Notes: generated from the sequence alone by a model not told the origin. A DNA stretch of 60,000 bases from Membranipora membranacea (GCA_914767715.1 OU612073.1:12092001-12152000), one strand, 5' to 3'. Positions 47,501-59,063 are shown, numbered from the stretch's first letter. Made by a program: numbers and translations.

Positions 47501-50500
47501 TTTATACCACCTTAATGGTCAAAACACACTTGGAGGTTGCAACCTCAGAGGTTTGCACAACGTCACCATCGTTAACATATATGCTGACATCAGCCTCAGC
47601 TGATCCTCAGAGGATTGATGAGTATATAAAAACTCATTGAGGATCCGCTGAGGTTGCAACCTCTCAAGTATGTTTAGACCATAATATCAGAACATGGTTG
47701 TGATTCATAAATAGGGAGTCAGTGAAACAACCAGAACTGCGTGCTCGGACAGTTTTTGGTAATTCTCCTATGCCGCAACTTTTTCGTGGAATTTCCATAA
47801 AGACCATAGATTAAATCTGATCTACTTCAGCTTAGCTGTATCTCAAAGGCTCCTTATTTGTCTTTGAGATAAAGCTAACTTCAGCTACATTTAAAGATGC
47901 TCACATTTAGTGAGGTCAGGGCATTCTATGTTGATATTATCATTGCGCCCAGGGCTATCCGGAAAGGAGGGGGGGGCAAGAGTTGGGGGATGGGTTCCTA
48001 GTCTTTCTGGGATTTCCAACCAAGGGTAGTTAGGTATACCATGCCATGTTTATGTAGACAAGCGGATGCAGGGGAAGAAAACTGTAATCACACTTAACAG
48101 CAGGTTCTACTGGGTTCTAGACATAACATGCCATCACAATCCATCATCCAACCGCATCATCATATGCGATTGTGGAATTTGAACTGTGGCATATCCAAAA
48201 TAGATTAGCAAAATATCGAAAAACAAGAGTCAAAGATCATCTTGTGTGATCCAACCACCCACTCAAGCCAGAATTGAGCACAGTGTGTCGTGACTTAATG
48301 AAACAATTAAAGTTCTATTAATTTAAAGCTGTTGAAATATGAAGTGGGTGGATGAAGATTGATTCTTGAGATGATCAGATTTTTGTATGCCATCATGGAT
48401 ATGATGTCTGAACGCTTAGTTCCGTCTTTTGAGCTTTCGTCGCTTTGACATGATACCGCCGCGCCGGCAAATTATTGGTTCCTTACCTAACAAGAGGAAC
48501 ATGAATGAATTATATATCTTTTAGGCCTGTATTTTTAACTTCTGTCACGTTTGCAATGACCGCAAAGCAGGCTAATAACAAATTCTTGATTTGAACATAG
48601 CGGCAGTGTGGCCCTGAAATTACCCTTAGTACAACTTGACAACAAAAATGTAGGCGGCCATTCAGTAAAACCTCCAGACTTTGAACTGGCTGAGATTATA
48701 ACAAAGCTGACTTATTATGCAGACATAGAAGTAAGGTCACGGAATCCCCACCAGTACCGACCCGATAATCTTACTTTGGCCGGGTTCACACCAGCCAAAC
48801 CCTTATATTTGAACTGTGTAGATATGGGGAGGTGTTAGTCGGAGGATGGCTTAGTCTAGAAAATCTCACCAAATCCTTCAGGGAGACTGTTGAGATGGGC
48901 TATGATCTCTACCGAGAAACAATCACGTCTTCTTAAAATAAGCAGATTATCGGTTAGCAATGCACCAAGTAAAAGCCTAAAAACCTCCACAATCCACTGT
49001 TGCGCATCTGCCTAATACCTTTGAGAATGGCTCTGAGCCTTAATTAGCCTTGTTCTTGTTTTGGCACTAGCTGATGAAAATCTTAATTGTTATGAGTTTT
49101 ATTATTTTAACTTGGTAATAATTTTCAGATGGAAATTATACTGTTGAGTGTTGACCATAGATTTGATATAGATAAAGATGCTTGGTTGATCATATGCTTC
49201 TAATCTAATTAAATTGAACTTTTTAAACAGTGCACAAACAACAACAAACAGCAGATCTGGATTAGAATGTCTTAATTTAATCTTTATCCGTTTCAGCTTG
49301 TGAGCATTCAAGCACCCAAGCTAATTTTAAAAGGCTCTTCTTTATCTAAACATCACAATTAATTTATTCAAATTCTTGATGGTCATCCAGATTTTCACTG
49401 ATGTATATATTGGTTTACCCTCTGTATTATCCTAATGATATCTAGGTTGTTTTTTAATGAAATGGCATTTAATCCAATAATCCTTGGTAAATTGCTATCA
49501 ATTTATGTAATCATATCAGCGATATACTGAAATAGACCAAGATATAGACAGAGATATACACAATAGTGCAATTATAGGGTATTACAGCCTTGGTTTATAG
49601 ACTTAATACATTTTTTAAGGTAATGTTTGTTTGATAATATTATGATAGTAATGAAAAAAATGATATGACACTAAATTAATGCTCGAACATCAGTTTTAAG
49701 TAGTTCCTTTTACTGAGGATGGGCATGACCGAAATGCTGTAAATTGTTGGCAGAGACTTTGGTAAATTCTTTAAACTGTCTTGACACACCCTTTAAGATT
49801 CCCAATAATTAGGCTTAGTCTAGGCAACAATGAGAACGCCTCAGTTATTCTATCGACGATACATCCTTGAATACATCATGACTTTTTACAGCTACATCAC
49901 AATTGTTGCCTGAACTGCACATAGAACGACGGATTTAGTGTGAGTTATAGGTGCAAAAAACCGCTCAAACCTGGCGGAATGCTGTTGTGACCGCATGCTA
50001 GTGCAAGCGATCTAAGAATAACCCATTTGTCCACTTGAAAAAAAGGTTTTAATGAGTAAGATTTTGACATTTTATCATTGTATTCACTACTCGTCTTATG
50101 ATGGATAAATGGGAATAAGTTTGGAATATAATTTTTTATAACACTCAAGAGTGCAAACATTGCCAAATTTTAAAATTATTTGAAGAAAGTTTAGACTAAT
50201 TTATTCCGCCCTATGAAAGCAGAAGCGTGTACCGATATGTCCACCCTCGATTTTGGAAAGTAAAAACTTTTCATCCTTATGTGTTTTCTTGCTGTTTAGT
50301 TAGAAATAGAAGATTGGGAGACAAGGTACCCTAACTCCTATATATACTGCAAATGTGATATATTCTAGAAACTAGAATGCATTTTAGATGTGTGAGGCCA
50401 TAAAAACCCGCCTGAACTGTGTGTGCAGCAAGCTGCCAGAACTGAAAATAGCGCTGATCAGTCATTGGCAGTGACACTTTAATCTTAGGCAATAGGCTGA

Positions 50501-53500
50501 GAAGCGATGTGTTATCTGCCCTAACTTAACAGCCACCTGCTTGACTTTGTCTAGTCTCTGCAGTACCCTCATAGCTCACACTTATCCCCCATTGGTGTTT
50601 ATTGCAATCAGAACAGAGACAAGATTATTGATGGAAACCTATTCACTAATTTATAGGACAAAAGCCTTAATGATCGTCTAAATTTAGCTGGAAACAAAAA
50701 TAATTAAGAAACTGCATTCTAAAATTAGATTTATTTCATGTTTTTCCACTGTGATGAATTAATTAATACATATCCATAATTGATTATTCCTTCCATGCAT
50801 ATCCATTTCTAGCTCTATCAAATTAATACTTGAAACAGAAAATGATGAAATATATCAGTTTAGCAATCCTGTCGTTATGTAGAAGACACCCACCATGACA
50901 TTAGCTTCATCAGTGAAACCTCACAAATAATCCCATCTTGGGACCCCTCATTACGTCGCCTTGCTATTTACAGAGAAACTCAGGTGGATAAATGTGCCGA
51001 AAATGCTGTTTCAAGGATAATCAAGGTGGCTAGAGTAGGGAAAATATTGGTAATTTACCTCAAGTAACAGTCGTGTTTGAGCGTTTGTTATATAATCTCA
51101 GACGAGCGTTATATAAGGCTGTCTGGTACCGCCCCAATATGATTATACGCTGACACGGTCATGTGATGTCTGATGAGTGAAAGTGACCTCATTTTTTATG
51201 ATGTATGATTATAATGCAGCTGCAAGCTGCTTGTTGTATACCGGGTACCTGATACTGAGCTTGGTGCTGCGTTTGATTTCACTCTCTGGAACTCCTGCAA
51301 TGAGTTTATTTCTGTCGTGGAAAATCGATAAATCTTCCTACGAAAATTTGGATATGGTTAAGAATTGTGGCCAGGAAACCACTTTCCTGTAATGCCAAAT
51401 ATTCCTTGTATGGTATAATCTAAGTGCCATGACCCAGAGGTGAACCTTAATCTTAAAAATAACAGCCAGCAAATAAGGTCCTTCGTCATCAGCATTATAA
51501 ATATATTTAAGTGATTAGGCCAACTTTTTTGGAAAAATCAAGATTCTGAAGTGTGAGCGACGCCAAAGATAGAATCTAGGGCGTTATTGTGTGTCAGGTA
51601 AAACCCGTGCTCTGGCCATGACCTCTGCAAGGGGTTAAGAGAGCGAACGTTTGCCAACCACATATCTGAGAAAATGCTGAACTGTGCTCACTTAGCCAAG
51701 ATCGATTGTTGCGTTTGTTTTCACCCTCTACTTGAGTATGGAGTTTATTCCGGTCTTGGAAAACCAATTGACCCTGGATTGAAAATCCTCCCACCAAATT
51801 ATTGATCCGCTTAGGAACTGTCGCCAATAATACTTTTTCCTGTACCTCAAAATCCTGGATTGCTGTATGTACCATGACCCATAGTTGAACCTGATCTTTA
51901 TAAAGAAATCAGTGTCCATTCACTAGGGTGATTCGGCCAACTCTTTTACAGCAATACCGATTCTTAAGAGAGGGCCGCCCATGGTAGAATCAACGACCTT
52001 ACTACGTATCAGCTTAAACCCTTGCACTGACCATGACCTCTGCAAGGGGTTAAGAAAGTAAGTTTGCCAAGCATATTCTGAGAAAATACTCAAGTGTGCT
52101 TGCATAGGTCCAAAAAAGTCTTAGAAATGCACATCGCTAACTTGAGATTCGACTATTTGGAGCACTTCCAGGCGGAGATTAAGGAGAAGTACGACACAAA
52201 ATGTTGCACAACAGTCTTACCTGGGAATGAGGAAGCGAAAAAGGAGTGATTCACGTCGTCTCATGTGTACAAATCACTTGACATCATCCTAATTTTAAAC
52301 GCCATCAATGCCAATAATTGGCTATTGTAAAGAGAGTGCAAGTTTTTAAAGTTTTATTTGACCTCGTTTTCAAAAGCACCTGCCAAAAAATTTCTTCTTT
52401 TTTGCTAAGAATCCTGGAGATCTTACAAAAAATAACGCTCTTAATCATGGGCGTGTATGTTTTAATTTTTGATAATGTTATCGATTAAAGTTTCAATTAT
52501 CACATTAAACTAACACTAATGTTTATTATTGCGTTGGTGTTAAATGTAAGAAAATCACTAGCTCAAGTCCCCGGGTGTCCAACACCTGACTTTATTTACG
52601 TAAAATGGTTCTATCTTCTGAAGGTTCCTGATCGGTCATCAGTCAGCGCTGCGGTTTTAGGAAGTTTTGGTGTGGTCATCAACAAAATACTGCTTGTATT
52701 TTCATATTTATATTTTTATATATTGTTTTGTTTAGAGGTTTGACCAAGGGCCTTGTTATTCGGCCACAGACCCCTGAAAAAAAATCATCTTACTATAATG
52801 ATTAAATGTCTGCTTTTGATAAAAAAAAATCCATCCTTAAAATGTGCTCTCATGCTTTGTATTGACAGAATATGGTGTGAACACACTCATGTAAATAAAA
52901 CTTTCCTCAGTGCAACTTTTACCTGGAATTCCCAGAAAAACCAGTCTTATTATGATCTCTCTGGGAATTCCAGAAAAGTGCATTGTGGGATACTCATAAG
53001 CATAAGCTTTCACATGCATGCTATTTTAATTCCAGGTCTTGAGTGCGACATTGACATACAGAAGACTATACTCGGTGTGCGATCTCAGAGATCAGGAATG
53101 GTCCAAACTGAGGCTCAGTATAAATTTGTCTATCTAGCAATACAGCATTACAAGTCAACCCTGTCACAACGAAGGCTGGCCGAACGACAAAGTCATAATC
53201 GAGAGGTGAACGTTATTCTAGCTTGCCATTAATTGATGTTTTAGTTTCTGCAAGCAATGTTGAATCATTTTTCTAATCAACCAGACATGACTGGATCTTT
53301 AGGCTGGAGCGAAAAATTGCTTTTGTTGACATGGTTTTAAGATGTTAATCTTCTGGGAAAAACACTCATATTTAGTCTGGAAATATCATAATCCCACTTT
53401 AACGAGAAGGTGGGTGGTATTGCTTAACTTTTTTGGAAAAATGCGGAGGCTCTAAAGTTTAAAACAACAGCAAAGCCCATTTATATAGATCCAATTTGAA

Positions 53501-56500
53501 CATATCGTAGTTTTGGTTTAGGTTTCCCATTAGGGTTTCATTCCAACTAATTGAATTTTTTGCGGATCACTTTGGCCTTGCCAACCACTGAGCTTTGATC
53601 TACGGAACTCAATTTGGTTTAAGGATTTCCTTTCCTCTACCCTCCATAGTCATAATCTATCGATTATTGTCAGTAACATGTACCTGATTATGGCTGTAAA
53701 TTTGATTCTTCTCCCGAAGATTATCTTGACTAGAGATACAGCTGCTCAGATTAATTCATCATTTAAGCTTTTTTTCTAAACCTTTCTTCAGCCAGCCTAC
53801 ACTTAACCAACCATAGAAGGTACTTAAAAAATGACCTCATCAGTTGGTACCTAGAGGGAGAAGAAACGAAAATAAGAGCTTCCATACTTTCCCCAATAAC
53901 TTTTATTAAATTGAAAGCAGCAATTATTGTACAAAACATACAGACAGTTGCTTTTCGTTGAGAACATTCAAAACTTGTTGTTGTCATATGGTTGAAATGG
54001 CTGATCTGTGGTTAATTGCTGGCTTACTAAAAGGCTTTGGGTGCTGGATATGAGATACAGATTCATATCAGCTACTGAGTCATTCTCACAACCTAATCCC
54101 AAGATCAAGGCAGTATCCACTTTTGTTATTCGTAATGAGATCCTACCATATTCTTATGCATTGCGTTATAGCTGGCGCAACAAACCAGGTGTCTCTATTT
54201 TGTCGGGTCGATCCACAAGCCCTCCCCGTAATCTTTTTGTATATTGTTAAAATCACAGGTTATGTTTTGTAATTTTCCATTGCTGCAGCTAAAGAAAAAA
54301 AAGGAATCACTCTAAGATCCCCCAGACTGTTTACGTGCCCCTTTAATTGGCACTGTTGATAACACCTCTAGGGGTTTTCTCCCCTTCTATTATCGAGAGA
54401 TAATTATTGGCCTGTCATATTGCAATTGTCCATATGTCGTAAGGAACCAGTTACTGCAACTTATGATTGTATGTGTATTGTTGATTCTGTGTTGTTTTCA
54501 TCTAGTATACCAACTTGAAGTATGCGAATGAGGCTGCGGGTGGTGACCTACACCATCGAGGTTCTACTACTAGTCTATCATCAGGATCTGGGTCTAAAAA
54601 ACCAGGATCTGCTTCCACTAAGTCTTCCAAATCAATATCCAGGTATGATGATTGTGCAAACACATCCGTGTGACCGCCATATCATATTATAAGCCCTTGG
54701 CCTTAGACTAGCTGCTCAGTTGAGCGGACCCTCTCACTCTCCCAAAGACAACCTTAGAAAATTCAGAACCGCAACCTGTCCAATTTATAGCAGAAATTGC
54801 ACAGATAAGTTTTTGAGGTTCCTGATTGCCTAACAAAATAGTGTGGTTTGAGGTATTGGTAAGCTGAGTCATTGCATATTCTATGTGTGAAATCACAGTA
54901 CAATTGGACATATACTTTGACCAAACCTTGAGCTTATAACTAACTTATCAGTTTTTTGTGTTATTGAATCATCGAGTGTATGTAGCTTGTATATAGCTAC
55001 TGGAATAACGAGGAACATTCTGAAAACCTTGATTTGGAACCCGAGAGAAATTACCAGAATGAGAGATTTGTTTTGCTCCCCTCGAACCAACACATGCGTG
55101 ACTGCAGTCTTCTTACCTCACAAAGCTGTAAATCCCTCAGTCTTGAGAACATCCAGATCAACAACTGAAATGACCTTTTAATTTGTTTATCAGACTTTGA
55201 GGAGGAAGCCGAAATCCTCATTAAGTGCACAATTAGCAATATTTTTTATGACTGTAAGCCTATTTCTGAGTCCCGCAAAGAATGGATAAGTGACTACTTA
55301 CCTGTAAATACCCCCAGATGAGATTCAAGCACCTGAACGGCATCGCTTTATTCATATAAGTGCACTTTGTATAAGAAATGTACTAAATTTGTGCAGCGAT
55401 AGGTGGAAGTTGACACCGCTGTGTGCTTTAGATACTGTTATCATGGTCTATGATAACTAAATGATTTTGGTACAGGGTAATTTCAAACTATATCCACACA
55501 AGTTGGATATGTGTAAACTTTATTTTATTTGACAAAGACTGGATCGTATTTATACTACGTAGAAAACTTTTTCCAGCCTTCCAATAAAACCCTCTAACAC
55601 TTACAGCGGTCACTAGTATTTGACTGCCATAGTTACATTAATTGCTGCTGATAAGTTGGTTGCCCAGCCTGTCCAAGGAAATAGTTGAGCACTTTAAATA
55701 TTGATATCCCAACGCAGTCAAAACATGACATAATATCGAAGTGAAGGTTTGGGGTCAGTAACCATTGCAAAACAGATGATGACTTTCAGAGATGCGAGGC
55801 GATTTTTGTTTCGAGAACAGATGGCACATGCCTAGAAAGTTTGCGCTTGGCGGGCCGAACTTATTGCTAATTAAATTTTTTGTTTAATAGCTGAAAAAGT
55901 AATATCTGCGTAATAATGTACAACATGTCGACGGTAAAATCACTGCTTATTTGCCTCTTCTTTAGTAACACCAGGTTACTCTGACGCTTAAGGAAATGCA
56001 CAACACATAATCTCTCGCTTAGCTTAGGTTCACAACGCATCACAGTTTCATTTTCTCGGGTGGCTTAGCAAATTCTTCGTCCTCTGATGCCGAATTTTAC
56101 AGATAATCACAGGCTACACTAATCTGCTCATAATCTCTCCAATAGATGGACAAAATTAAACATTGATTAAGTTTTCTGGAGATTAAATGGCAGTAATCTG
56201 TTTTTCTAATGCACATTAGCATCAATAACATTAGATTTAGTGGTGGATGGCAACATAGATCTGCTAGAAGCTCCTCCACTCCCAATCCTTACCCTCTTGT
56301 ATGCACTACACTTTCTCACCAAAATTCGGACCACAATCCTGTAAACAGGAAACAATGATTTGTCAATATTTTAACTATGTAAAGTTTAAAGTCCAATATA
56401 TTGAGTGTCAGCTTAGTTTGCTGACGTCACAGCTTTTATTAATGATGCCCATACCTCACCCTTGTCCCTAAATGAAAAAAAATTAATCTGATCGTACTTG

Positions 56501-57024
56501 GAATTAAGTTGCACCACATCTTCATTCCGGAGATGGCAAAATGGTGCAATATAAGATTACATTTGCTTTCACTGCCAGGCAATTGGTGTTTCAGGAGTCG
56601 AGGGTAGTCCCATTGAGGGAGAATTTTACTTGATTGTACTGGCCCCAAACAATGCAGTGTATCTTTTCCTGATAATGCCCCCCATTTTCCCCAACTTATG
56701 TTAACTTAATTGGGTTTATTATCGCTGATCAGGAAAGTGTGGTCATAGAGCAAGTGCACTACGTGATAGAGCAAAATAATTGAGTGGATGGCTTTTGATA
56801 GATTTTGATGCCATACTCCTTGATTGGCTAGGGAAATCTGTCACAGTTCAGCTGATTGGTAATTAAGTTTTGTTACAATATGATTGATTGGTCAGTTCAC
56901 TTGACACAAGATTTTTGATTGGCTGGCTCATGTCGATAAGAGTTTTCTTCTCTGTTTTAGTATTGATAACATGATGAATGAAGTGCCGTTACCCATTCCC
57001 CCAGCTCGTACAAAGAAAACTTGA
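35550..57024 (+). CDS. PTPN11: SHP2-type tyrosine phosphatase, SH2-SH2-PTP (15 coding exons)
   Basis: Cytoplasmic phosphotyrosine phosphatase acting downstream of receptor tyrosine kinases (SHP2/corkscrew). Exons: 35550-35566, 36489-36611, 37325-37519, 39439-39601, 40475-40591, 40980-41090, 41716-41812, 42275-42354, 42858-43019, 43416-43635, 45413-45494, 47208-47275, 53036-53205, 54506-54642, 56961-57024; all phases match, 601 aa (human 593-597). The start MLANRRWFHPN parallels the human start. N-SH2 has FLARPS with pTyr-binding R33; C-SH2 has FLVRES. Auto-inhibitory positions D62, A73 and E77 match human D61, A72 and E76. The PTP domain has [15 protein letters not shown] (general acid D421), [10 protein letters not shown] (nucleophile C455, P-loop Arg) and QTEAQY. 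The tail starts YTNLKY, matching the Grb2-binding YTN site around human Y542. It then becomes Ser/Gly/Lys-rich and ends with PIPPAR, a class II SH3 ligand pattern. No second tail tyrosine like human Y580 is seen. Identification is very secure; exon 1 (17 coding bases) is the least certain. Confidence 0.95.
37555..37690. repeat. Dispersed repeat, copy 2 of the TTTAGCTAG family
   Basis: Intronic SHP2 sequence with TTTAGCTAGTTTGG, TGTTAGCTAGC, TTCAAGCCTGCACGAAATGGC, in the same order as 14785-14960. Confidence 0.5.
39829..39892. mobile_element. Short palindromic element
   Basis: ATATGATCACAGAGTAAG at the left is answered by CTTACTCTGTGATATGAT at the right, with an AT-rich centre that itself folds (GGATAT / ATCC). 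A diverged relative lies at 32262-32335. It lies in SHP2 intron 4 and is non-coding. Confidence 0.7.
40290..40360 (-). mobile_element. Decayed tRNA-like (SINE) fragment
   Basis: On the minus strand, AGTGCGCTCAGTGAC resembles an A box and AGATTGATTCCC about 30 bp later fits a B box, followed by a CTGTCGAGGCAA acceptor-like end. The clover-leaf is degenerate. It sits in SHP2 intron 4, just before the exon at 40475. Confidence 0.4.
43188..43202. repeat. Poly-C run of 15
   Basis: Uninterrupted C homopolymer in SHP2 intron 9, followed by CTCTTCC. Confidence 0.9.
43690..43829. mobile_element. MITE family A, copy 2
   Basis: The same terminal blocks as 19229-19374 (CAGCGCTTAAACTGTGTTGG, and AACACATTTTGGCGCAAACT at the right) and the same inner GGATAGCTGGTAG / CGGCTATCC pairing. 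The centre is a further hairpin, TATCAACCACTTT ... AAAGTGGTTGATA. It lies in SHP2 intron 10. Confidence 0.75.
47512..47684. mobile_element. MITE-like element with nested hairpins
   Basis: The outer arms TTAATGGTCAAAACACACTT and AAGTATGTTTAGACCATAAT are imperfect reverse complements. The next block, GAGGTTGCAACCTC, is itself palindromic and occurs near both ends. The centre holds ATCCTCAGAGGATTGATGAG against CTCATTGAGGATCCG. About 173 bp, non-coding, just inside the large SHP2 intron 12. Confidence 0.65.
48601..48730 (+). CDS. Coding-like segment A in SHP2 intron 12
   Basis: A 130-bp open segment between an ACATAG acceptor-like site and a GTAAGG donor encodes [16 protein letters not shown], then [20 protein letters not shown]. 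The mix of hydrophobic and charged residues and the codon pattern look genuine. It enters in phase 2, which does not match SHP2 exon 12 (phase 1), so it is not an alternative SHP2 exon by simple splicing. The open frame continues past the donor to 48838. No family is recognised. Confidence 0.4.
48822..48936 (+). CDS. Coding-like segment B in SHP2 intron 12, ends in stop
   Basis: After GTGTAG at 48816-48821 the frame [19 protein letters not shown] and [18 protein letters not shown] runs to TAA at 48934-48936. The preceding segment A is open in another frame almost up to this point, so either a short intron with a non-matching phase or a one-base frameshift separates them. The peptide is amphipathic and looks protein-like. 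It could be the C-terminus of a nested gene or of a decayed gene copy. Confidence 0.4.
50345..50505. repeat. Dispersed repeat family B, copy 2
   Basis: Matches 19915-20075 in order: ACTAGAATGCATTTTAGA, GTGAGGCCAT, GTGTGCAGCAAGCTGCCAGA, GACACTTTAATCTTAG, CAATAGGC. It lies in SHP2 intron 12, 30 kb from the other copy. Confidence 0.7.
50883..51025 (+). CDS. Coding-like segment C in SHP2 intron 12
   Basis: After the TTATGTAG acceptor-like site, 47 codons are open to an AAG/GTGGCT donor: [20 protein letters not shown], then [17 protein letters not shown] and [10 protein letters not shown]. Codon usage is strongly purine-first, and the balanced charged and hydrophobic composition is typical of a folded domain. 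It enters in phase 1 and leaves in phase 0. The phases do not connect directly to segments A, B or D, so at least one more exon would be needed. Confidence 0.45.
51268..52107 (+). repeat. Direct tandem duplication, unit about 440 bp
   Basis: Copy 1 (51268-51710) and copy 2 (51711 to about 52107) share ordered blocks: GCGTTTG followed by a TTTCACTCTCT / TTTCACCCTCT block, CATGACCTCTGCAAGGGGTT (exact in both), GCCATGACCC / ACCATGACCC, TTCGGCCAACTCTTTT / TAGGCCAACTTTTTT, and CTGAGAAAAT. It is non-coding. Copy 2 ends directly at segment D. Confidence 0.75.
52108..52249 (+). CDS. Coding-like segment D in SHP2 intron 12, ends in stop
   Basis: After TGCATAG, 47 codons run to [23 protein letters not shown], then [19 protein letters not shown] and NEEAKKE. 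This is a plausible last exon: charged, helical and strongly purine-first. It enters in phase 2 at 52108, or in phase 1 if the acceptor TCTTAG at about 52121 is used. The phase-1 form would match the phase of SHP2 exon 12, giving a truncated SHP2 that stops after the P-loop. That is a formal possibility only. Confidence 0.4.
52250..53035. other. End of SHP2 intron 12
   Basis: AT-rich intron sequence. An AATTCCCAGAAAAACCAG ... CTGGGAATTCC inverted pair lies near 52926-52972. The 159-codon frame at 52753-53232 is open mainly because it runs into the real SHP2 exon at 53036. Confidence 0.4.
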
Positions 57025-57140
57025 CCCGGATGCTACTATCTGAAATCTCAATCCAAAAAAACTGATTCCAAGGCGACCTGCTTGATGCAACAAAGAGACA
57101 CAGTGTATAAATACAAAACAATTGAATAAAAGCATAAAAT
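57025..57140 (+). terminator. SHP2 3' UTR and poly(A) signal
   Basis: A canonical AATAAA lies at 57125-57130, about 100 bp after the TGA of SHP2, followed by AT-rich sequence and GTGT-rich DNA near 57165. This is the expected arrangement for 3' end formation. Confidence 0.65.
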
Positions 57141-58835
57141 ATAGTTAGATCTTCTGATCCTTTGACTGTGTATTATATTGACATCACTTCAGTTTATGTT
57201 TTGACTTGCAGCATATCTTGAGCCCATTAACTGTGCCAGTAAGTCATCCAGCCCTTGGTGGTGAGTGACAACTCGCCACTGCCATTGACTACATCCAATT
57301 CTTTTCCTTAGCTCTATACTATTTAGTCAAGGTTTGAGAGCTTTAATAACTGCTTTTTTGCCGTCACAAGTCATATCGAAAATCGTTTTTATGTTTTGTT
57401 GATCACCAGTTGTTGGATTGGCATATCAGTTTCTTATGCTATGAATGAAGATGTCTCTCGATTTCAACAGTTTTGTAACTTGTTACGGTTTATATTTGTA
57501 AGTAAGTTTCACCCGAATGATGAATGAGATTACCAAAAATGATGAATTATATTGTTTACTATTATGTTATTTTTTCTATGTGGTTTATCTATAGGGTAAA
57601 TAAATAGCTCCCTACATAGCAAAAGGTACAGTGTTTTGTAATTCATCATCATACACTGGTTACTATTCTTTCTGCGAGCAAATCATGAGAACGTAGTCCT
57701 GTATAATAGCCTTGAGCCCAAATTTGATGCTCAAGTGGCTACAGATGGGGAGGGGGGTGCTTATCTCCAACGTCTAACATTGGATTATTGAGGTAACTAG
57801 CACAAATCAATAGTTCTAATCGATACTAATAAATCAAATCATACTAGAAACTGATAATCCAGACGAAAATCAATTAATAAGGATGTAATTTACAAGCGTT
57901 TAGAGTTATTATAAAACCACTGTTTCTAATTTACATCTCTACTTCCTAACAAGGGATAAAGGTTAAGCCCTTGAGCTCCGGCCCTCTGGTGAAGTATAGT
58001 ATTGCTTTCATGTATTAGTGTGCAGATGACGTACATTGCCTTGTAATACAGTTGTCGGCTGTTATAGCTAAAGGTAGTGATTAGGTACCATGGCAACCTA
58101 GAAGACCTAAGGGTTGAGTGGCTAACTACCAGGTTCATGCTAAATTCTGAGACTAAGTTATTACCATGATTTTCAGTTAAGGGGGTCCTTGAAACCCCCA
58201 AACTAACATGGGTTGTGAAGCTATATGGTATGAACTCCATATCCAACTTCTGTATCAACCATTTTTGCAGGTAATGGTTCGTCGATCTCTTAATGTCATA
58301 GTAAATGTTTAGGCGAGGCAGTCAACCAATTCCAAAGTAGTGGGGCGAGAATATTGTTGATCAAATGTTAAGATAACCATTCTATACATCCTTCAGAGCT
58401 ACGAAAACATTGATCAGCACCAGATCAAACGGCATAACCAGAGGGATACATCGCACAAAGCAATAATAAATCTGTAATAAAACCGCCATCTTCTGTAAAT
58501 CTATTCCCTCTATCTAATCTTACCTACCACTAGGAAATCATCGGAAGCTTTTCAGCGACACATATTCTGTCTACTGTTCCTAACAGAAGGAATGTAAAGA
58601 AGTTATTTGCTGGGAAGTCACGCCGATGTAGCGCTACAAAATCTGATATACGTAGTGGATATTTATACATGAGCGGAGGCGGTGTGGATATATTTACGTG
58701 CTCCCTCGTGTGCGAGTAGTCGCCTCACGGTGGCCAAGTTGGAATAACCCAGTATGCCTGTGGATATACACTTATTATTTACTATCGGGATATATGGAAC
58801 ACTGATCACTTCAAATTTGTGTAAGTAAAGCTCAA
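57141..58835. other. Intergenic spacer right of SHP2
   Basis: No coding frame with splice support. The 110-codon minus-strand frame at 57926-58258 has no recognisable domain and weak coding bias. No RNA gene or clear repeat was identified. The right part should hold the promoter of whatever begins at 58836. Confidence 0.4.
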
Positions 58836-58927
58836 ATGGATCATCAAGAGTCTAAAATTCTGGCTGAAAATTTCGGTTCCGACTGTATAAAGAAAGCGAC
58901 AAACCAGCACGATAGAATCCTAGACAG
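58836..58927 (+). CDS. Candidate first coding exon of an unknown gene
   Basis: ATG in a CTCAAATGG context opens 30 codons (MDHQESKILAENFG, then SDCIKKATNQHDRILD) that end at a CAG/GTTTTG donor in phase 2. The peptide is charged and helical. No known domain can be assigned from 30 residues, and no second exon was found before the window ends. The frame stays open past the donor to 59063. Confidence 0.35.
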
Positions 58928-59063
58928 GTTTTGCAACTGTTATGTAATAAGACATCAATGTTTGCTTTCGAAAGTCAAAGTTATCACACAATCCTCCTAT
59001 ATCAGCTGTTTGGCGGATGTCATGTCAACTGCATTGCTGCCTTTCCTTGCTGTTAGGTTTTGA

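Noticed and set aside
52753-53232. 159-codon plus-strand frame
   Set aside because: Its right half is the true SHP2 exon 53036-53205; the left half is intron that happens to be open.
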